From Clostridia bacterium (lineage in GTDB: Bacteria; Bacillota; Clostridia; Lachnospirales; Anaerotignaceae): DNA of 64,000 nt. A program made the translations under genes and the position numbers. Shown piece by piece: positions 60,564 through 64,000 of this stretch. Position 1 is the first letter of the stretch, and each line of letters opens with the position of its first letter. The DNA lies in NCBI GenBank assembly GCA_022786605.1, contig JALFWW010000009.1:145577-209576 (forward strand), in the 5' to 3' direction. Below the pieces are notes generated by a model. That model saw only the letters and a list, made by a program, of their open reading frames with translations. It was not told the origin of the DNA and ran no database searches.

Positions 60564-61322
60564 TCAAGAAGCCAGAAGGGCTTGTCGTCTGTAAATTGCA
60601 GACGGCAAGCCCTTTCGTTTTGCTTTGATTCGATGGTTATTATAATAATCCAAATATTCCACCAATTCTTGTTTGAAGTGTTCCATGGATTGAAACTTTT
60701 GAAGATAGAGAAGTTCACTCTTGAGCAGCCCAAAGAAATTTTCCATAACTGCATTGTCCAGACAGTTACCCTTTCGGCTCATACTCTGGCGGATGCCTTT
60801 TTGTTTGAGCATCTGGCGATAATACTTGTTTTGATATTGCCATCCTTGGTCGGAATGGAGAATCAGACCCGTTCCATTCGGTATGGTTTCAACAGCTTTA
60901 TCCAGCATACTGGTTACCATTCTTAAAACAGGACGCTCTGAGATGGTATAACTGATCAGATAACTGCTGTGTAAATCCAGAAGAGCTGACAGATACAGCT
61001 TTTGCCCGAACAGGCTGAATTCTGTAACATCGGTTACCCATTTCTGATTCGGTTTTTCTGCATAGAAATCCCGTTGCAGCAGATTTGGTGCAATTTTGCC
61101 TGCTTCCCCCTTGTAAGAACGATATTTTTTGATTCTGACACGACAAACCAGACCCAGCAGCTTCATCAGCCGTTGGATCGTCTTATGATTGTAGTAAAAC
61201 CCACGATTACGTAGTTCTGCCATGATACGACGATAGCCATATCGACCTCTGTTTTCATGGTAAATTGTCGTGATTTCTTCTTTTACCGCTTGATATTTGT
61301 CTGAACCTTCCATTCGATTCAA
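60564..61322 (-). CDS. IS3-family transposase OrfB
   Basis: 252 aa from the first ATG, with the DDE integrase core: WVTDVTEFSLFG (first D), ILHSDQGWQYQ (second D), CLDNAVMENFFGLLKSE (E). The frame continues open upstream (LVVQKLRHDFSLSLLLPIAQLPRATFYYHL), so OrfB is really longer and likely made by frameshift from OrfA. Confidence 0.93.
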   Translation of the reverse strand: MNRMEGSDKYQAVKEEITTIYHENRGRYGYRRIMAELRNRGFYYNHKTIQRLMKLLGLVCRVRIKKYRSYKGEAGKIAPNLLQRDFYAEKPNQKWVTDVTEFSLFGQKLYLSALLDLHSSYLISYTISERPVLRMVTSMLDKAVETIPNGTGLILHSDQGWQYQNKYYRQMLKQKGIRQSMSRKGNCLDNAVMENFFGLLKSELLYLQKFQSMEHFKQELVEYLDYYNNHRIKAKRKGLPSAIYRRQALLAS

Positions 61323-61402
61323 ATGGTAGTAAAAGGTTGCACGAGGCAGTTGAGCAATTGGCAGCAGAAGGGAAAGTGAAAAATCATGCCTCAGTTTTTG
61401 AA

Positions 61403-61752
61403 CTACCAGCGATTTCTGAGCCGACGTCGCTCCTCTTCCAAAACCAAGGCTTGCAAATTTTTTAAGTAGGCGTTTTCTGCTCGCAGTCTCTGTACCTCTG
61501 CCAAAAGATCTTCTTCTACCTCTTTTGGCAGCTGTCTGGACCCACTTTTATTACCCCTGCCTCGCCGTTCCACTGCAAGTCCCTCAGGACCTTCAGTTAG
61601 ATAAATACGTTCCCAACTTTTTATTCGAGTGTCACAGCTGACCTCAAACCGTCTTGCTGTTTCGCAGTAGCTTAAATTCTCCTTTAGCATAGTTTCATTA
61701 CCATTTTCTTGAATTCTGGTGTATATCGTTTATTTGGTACTCCTCTTGGCAT
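61403..61752 (-). pseudogene. IS3-family transposase OrfA, one-base frameshift near its start
   Basis: Reading from ATG 61752 gives MPRGVPNKRYTPEFKKMVMKLC and then stop, whereas the OrfA continuation (TMLKENLSYCETARRFEVSCD...) is in another frame. One G appears missing near 61690-61700 (GTAATGAAACTATG against an expected GTAATGGAAACTATG). The remaining frame holds the HTH and a leucine zipper (EVQRLRAENAYLKNL) and an A-AAA-AAT slip site near 61457-61463. Probably inactive. Confidence 0.8.
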
Positions 61753-61948
61753 AAAAAATCACCCCACTTGTTTTCAGTATATCATACTGTCTAACAAATG
61801 GGGTGCAGTTCAAAGAACTCCGGTTCTTTTTTGCATATGTTGTCAGATTTTATCTGATTTTCAATGACAAAACCCCGTTTTTGTCTATGGCTTTTTCTTC
61901 TGCATCTGCTAAGATATTTTCTAAAGAGATCAGACAGGAGGAATGCAT

Positions 61949-62752
61949 GTGCATCTTTTATTTACCATCAATGAAAATTATATATCCGTATTGGAAACCT
62001 GTATCCATTCCATTCTGCGTTTTCCCTGCAAGGAAGGATATGACCTTTATATCCTCCATGACCGGTTATCGGAAGCCCTCCAGCAAAAACTGACTCAAAA
62101 CACAGCTGAAAACGTGAGATTTCATTTTATTTCCGTACCGGATACAGCCTTTTCCAACTTTCCACAAAATACACGCTATCCGAAAACCATGTATTACCGT
62201 CTGTTAGCGTCAGAATTTCTGCCGGAAACATTAGACCGTGTGTTATACCTTGATCCAGATATCATCGTCATTCGTCCGTTAGAAGAACTCTATCATATGT
62301 CTTTTGATGGCAATCTTTTCTGCGGTGCCACCCATGTCCGCAAATTTTTAACACGACTGAACGGTGCCCGTCTGCAAATGCCTGAAGACGCACCTTATCT
62401 CAATTCTGGCGTTCTTCTCATCAATCTGGAAGAATTGCGTAAACGTCCTTGCCGACAAGATATTCTGACTTATATCGAAAAACGTCAGGCTTATTTTACA
62501 CTGCCAGATCAGGACATTCTTTCCGCTTTGTATGGCAATGAAACAAAGCTCATTGACCATCTGCGTTATAACCTCAGTGACCGCATGTTCTTTCTTCACA
62601 ATGCCAATCTTCAAAATAAAAAAATCAATTTGGATTGGGTCAGACAAAACACCTGCATCATTCATTATTGCGGAAAAAATAAGCCATGGAAAGAAAATTA
62701 CCGAGGCGTATTGGATTGTTTTTACCACGAAGTTCTTTCCTCTCAAAAATAA
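61949..62752 (+). CDS. Glycosyltransferase family 8 protein
   Basis: The ribosome site AGGAGG (61937-61942) touches ATG 61943, which is too close; GTG 61949, seven bases away, is the better start. About 267 aa with the GT8 features VHLLFTINENYISVLETCIHSIL, RVLYLDPDIIVIRPLEELY (DxD) and YLNSGVLLINLEEL, and the metal His in CIIHYCGKNKPW. Transfers a hexose from a nucleotide sugar to a wall or exopolysaccharide. Confidence 0.92.
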   Translation: MHLLFTINENYISVLETCIHSILRFPCKEGYDLYILHDRLSEALQQKLTQNTAENVRFHFISVPDTAFSNFPQNTRYPKTMYYRLLASEFLPETLDRVLYLDPDIIVIRPLEELYHMSFDGNLFCGATHVRKFLTRLNGARLQMPEDAPYLNSGVLLINLEELRKRPCRQDILTYIEKRQAYFTLPDQDILSALYGNETKLIDHLRYNLSDRMFFLHNANLQNKKINLDWVRQNTCIIHYCGKNKPWKENYRGVLDCFYHEVLSSQK

Positions 62753-62769
62753 ATTCCTCTTATAGAAAC

Positions 62770-62798
62770 TTTACGAAAAACTTTGTCCGTGATATGAT
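62770..62798 (+). promoter_or_regulatory. Promoter of the small membrane protein gene
   Basis: TTTACG, 17 bp, TATGAT, ending 34 bases before ATG 62832. Ordinary sigma-A type. Confidence 0.65.
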
Positions 62799-62831
62799 AA
62801 ACGTAATCGTTTCAAAAAGAGGAGGATTTCT

Positions 62832-63044
62832 ATGAAAGTTGAAACAAGGCTCATCATCGGTCTGGTTTCTGCCGCTTTGGTATTTCTTTATGAATGGCTG
62901 TTCAAAAACACATTGGACTGGTATCCATCCATTGTGGCATTTGCCGTCGTTTATTTCATTGCCCCTTATGTTTTCACCCGATCTTTTTTCTTAGGAAAGC
63001 GAGGGGAGCAAAACCAGAAAGAACAAAATGATTCTGAAAAATAA
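62832..63044 (+). CDS. Small membrane protein (70 aa)
   Basis: ATG follows GAGGAGG. Two hydrophobic helices (LIIGLVSAALVFLYEWLF, YPSIVAFAVVYFIAPYVF) and a polar, charged tail (GEQNQKEQNDSEK). No family recognised. Confidence 0.75.
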   Translation: MKVETRLIIGLVSAALVFLYEWLFKNTLDWYPSIVAFAVVYFIAPYVFTRSFFLGKRGEQNQKEQNDSEK

Positions 63045-63049
63045 CCATT

Positions 63050-63092
63050 AAAAAATCACCTTTTAACCAGAGTAGTTAAGAGGTGATTTTTT
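63050..63092. terminator. Bidirectional terminator between the small gene and the tRNA cluster
   Basis: AAAAAATCACCT and AGGTGATTTTTT with an inner stem (TTTTAAC/GTTAAGA) form a long hairpin around CAGAGTA. The A/T runs on both sides let it end transcripts from the small gene and from the - strand tRNA operon. Confidence 0.9.
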
Positions 63093-63136
63093 GATTTAAA
63101 AATAAAAAAACGAACAGATAACTGTCCGTTAAATGA

Positions 63137-63208
63137 TGATCCGTGCGGGATTCGAACCCGCGTTACCGCCGTGAAAGGGCGGTGTCTTAACCCCTTGACC
63201 AACGGACC
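63137..63208 (-). tRNA. tRNA-Glu (anticodon TTC)
   Basis: 72 nt; acceptor GGTCCGT with ACGGATC, anticodon loop CTTTCAC, T-loop GGTTCGAATCC. CCA is not encoded. Same sequence as the tRNA-Glu at 63785-63856. Confidence 0.96.
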
Positions 63209-63224
63209 ATGTAGCAATAAAAAA

Positions 63225-63298
63225 TAGCGGAGGAGGGATTTGAACCCCCGACACTGCGGGTATGAACCGCATGCTCTAGCCAACTGAGCTACTCCGCC
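63225..63298 (-). tRNA. tRNA-Met (anticodon CAT, elongator type)
   Basis: 74 nt; acceptor GGCGGAG, anticodon loop TTCATAC as in Gram-positive elongator Met tRNA, not the GC-rich anticodon stem of the initiator. Confidence 0.92.
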
Positions 63299-63315
63299 AT
63301 ACTTTACAAAAAACA

Positions 63316-63388
63316 TGGGAGTTACAGGGCTCGAACCTGTGACCCTCTGCTTGTAAGGCAGATGCTCTCCCAGCTGAGCTAAACTCCC
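63316..63388 (-). tRNA. tRNA-Val (anticodon TAC)
   Basis: 73 nt; acceptor GGGAGTT with AACTCCC, anticodon loop TTACAAG. Confidence 0.95.
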
Positions 63389-63394
63389 ATGAAA

Positions 63395-63468
<74 letters not shown>

Positions 63469-63483
63469 ATATTTAGTTTTAAA

Positions 63484-63557
63484 TGGGTCTTCAGGGACTC
63501 GAACCCGGGACCGTCCGGTTATGAGCCGGATGCTCTAACCAACTGAGCTAAAGACCC
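63484..63557 (-). tRNA. tRNA with CAT anticodon, probably tRNA-Ile2 (lysidine)
   Basis: 74 nt; acceptor GGGTCTT; anticodon stem/loop GGCTCATAACC resembles B. subtilis tRNA-Ile(CAU), whose wobble C becomes lysidine and reads AUA, rather than elongator Met. Assignment is from comparison by memory. Confidence 0.85.
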
Positions 63558-63577
63558 GTGAAAACCTAAAACTGAAA

Positions 63578-63650
63578 AGCCGATGATCGGACTCGAACCG
63601 ATAACCTGCTGATTACAAGTCAGCTGCTCTGCCAATTGAGCCACATCGGC
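63578..63650 (-). tRNA. tRNA-Thr (anticodon TGT)
   Basis: 73 nt; acceptor GCCGATG with CATCGGC, anticodon loop CTTGTAA. Confidence 0.95.
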
Positions 63651-63659
63651 ATATTGGAT

Positions 63660-63776
63660 TCTGGCGACCATCTACTCTCCCAGGCAGCTTCCCACCAAGT
63701 ACCATCGACCGCTCAGGTCTTAACCGTCGTGTTCGGAATGGGAACGGGTGTGTCCCCTGAGCGCATCATCACCAGA
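63660..63776 (-). rRNA. rrf: 5S ribosomal RNA
   Basis: 117 nt with the conserved core CCCGTTCCCATTCCGAACACG and closing stem TCTGG/CCAGA. It lies within the tRNA cluster, downstream (on the - strand) of an rRNA operon that must lie beyond 64,000, or as a separate 5S-tRNA unit. Confidence 0.96.
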
Positions 63777-63784
63777 AATCTCAA

Positions 63785-63856
63785 TGATCCGTGCGGGATT
63801 CGAACCCGCGTTACCGCCGTGAAAGGGCGGTGTCTTAACCCCTTGACCAACGGACC
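63785..63856 (-). tRNA. tRNA-Glu (anticodon TTC), second copy
   Basis: Identical over its 72 nt to 63137-63208; here upstream of 5S. Marks a duplicated tRNA-Glu on both sides of 5S. Confidence 0.96.
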
Positions 63857-63861
63857 ATAAA

Positions 63862-63933
63862 CTCCCCGAGTAGGATTCGAACCAACGACCCTCCGGTTAA
63901 CAGCCGGATGCTCTACCGCTGAGCTATCGAGGA
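63862..63933 (-). tRNA. tRNA-Asn (anticodon GTT)
   Basis: 72 nt; acceptor TCCTCGA with TCGGGGA, anticodon loop CTGTTAA, discriminator G. The remaining bases to 64,000 look like rRNA spacer and hold a TATAAT on the - strand. Confidence 0.95.
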
Positions 63934-64000
63934 TTATACTATATTTTGAAAGTTTACACCTTCAAAACCGAATACAGCAAACATTATATCATAAAATCTT

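Larger units (their letters stand above)
60519..61812. mobile_element. IS3-family element (IS150/IS3-like), 1.3 kb
   Basis: Terminal 25-bp inverted repeats: 60519-60543 (starts TGAACTGAACCC, ends GTTAGACA) and 61788-61812 (reverse complement starts TGAACTGCACCCC, ends GTTAGACA), matching at 19-20 of 25 positions by eye. Two overlapping transposase frames on the - strand. No target duplication is visible next to the ends. Confidence 0.92.
60501..61831 (+). terminator. Dehydrogenase-operon terminator split by the IS3 insertion
   Basis: AAAAAGAACCGGA at 60501-60513 is the perfect complement of TCCGGTTCTTTTT at 61819-61831, which runs into T. The two arms originally formed a terminator hairpin after the aldehyde dehydrogenase; the IS now sits in its loop. 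Confidence 0.85.

Noticed and set aside
63934..64000. tRNA/rRNA promoter at the window end
   Set aside because: A TATAAT is on the - strand but the -35 area is outside the window, so it cannot be judged.

Overview
The window joins two kinds of DNA. Positions 1 to about 30,700 are the right-hand part of a GC-rich, contractile-tailed (PBSX/myovirus-type) prophage whose left end lies outside the window. From about 30,720 to 64,000 is a less GC-rich Firmicutes chromosome. The host is probably an anaerobic Clostridia/Lachnospiraceae-type bacterium: it has a mraZ-rsmH-ftsL-PBP-spoVD-murE-murF-mraY-murD-ftsW cluster with tandem class B PBPs, an [FeFe]-hydrogenase operon, and a 5S/tRNA cluster of Gram-positive type. 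The species call is inference.

Prophage layout, all + strand except one gene: a truncated variable protein (first DGR target), small genes, two DNA methyltransferases, a broken 3D-domain gene, ssb and a late regulator. Then come a 10-bp iteron array with a promoter and a short attenuated leader, terminase, portal, MuF-type head protein with a toxin-like tail, scaffold, capsid, connectors, sheath, tube, tail chaperone (with -1 frameshift), tape measure, baseplate and fiber. These are followed by Avd, the template repeat, a reverse transcriptase, the second DGR target, holin-like proteins, amidase, an XRE repressor with a divergent membrane protein, and an RHH regulator ahead of an IS30-type transposase at the prophage end.

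The most striking phage system is a diversity-generating retroelement (DGR). A 100-bp template repeat (22802-22901) has two 100-bp variable copies: one in the gene just after the RT (24788-24887), the other about 22.7 kb away at the window start (86-185). By hand alignment each copy differs from the template at 18 positions. All 18 in the remote copy and 17 of 18 in the near copy fall on template adenines.

Host region, mostly - strand: the division/cell wall cluster with a MraZ box upstream; an aromatic amino acid operon (DAHP synthase, tyrA, aroB, aroA, aroC, pheA, aroQ, aminotransferase); and a two-gene hydrogenase operon. Next, on the + strand, come an alcohol/aldehyde dehydrogenase pair whose terminator is split by an IS3-family element, a GT8 glycosyltransferase and a small membrane protein. 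The window ends with tRNA-Glu, Met, Val, Asp, Ile(CAT), Thr, 5S rRNA, tRNA-Glu and tRNA-Asn on the - strand. The aromatic operon is preceded by a promoter, a 22-residue leader peptide with alternating Tyr/Phe codons, and mutually exclusive antiterminator and terminator pairings. This looks like classical ribosome-mediated attenuation, which is unexpected in Firmicutes. The hydrogenase operon also has a terminator in its leader.
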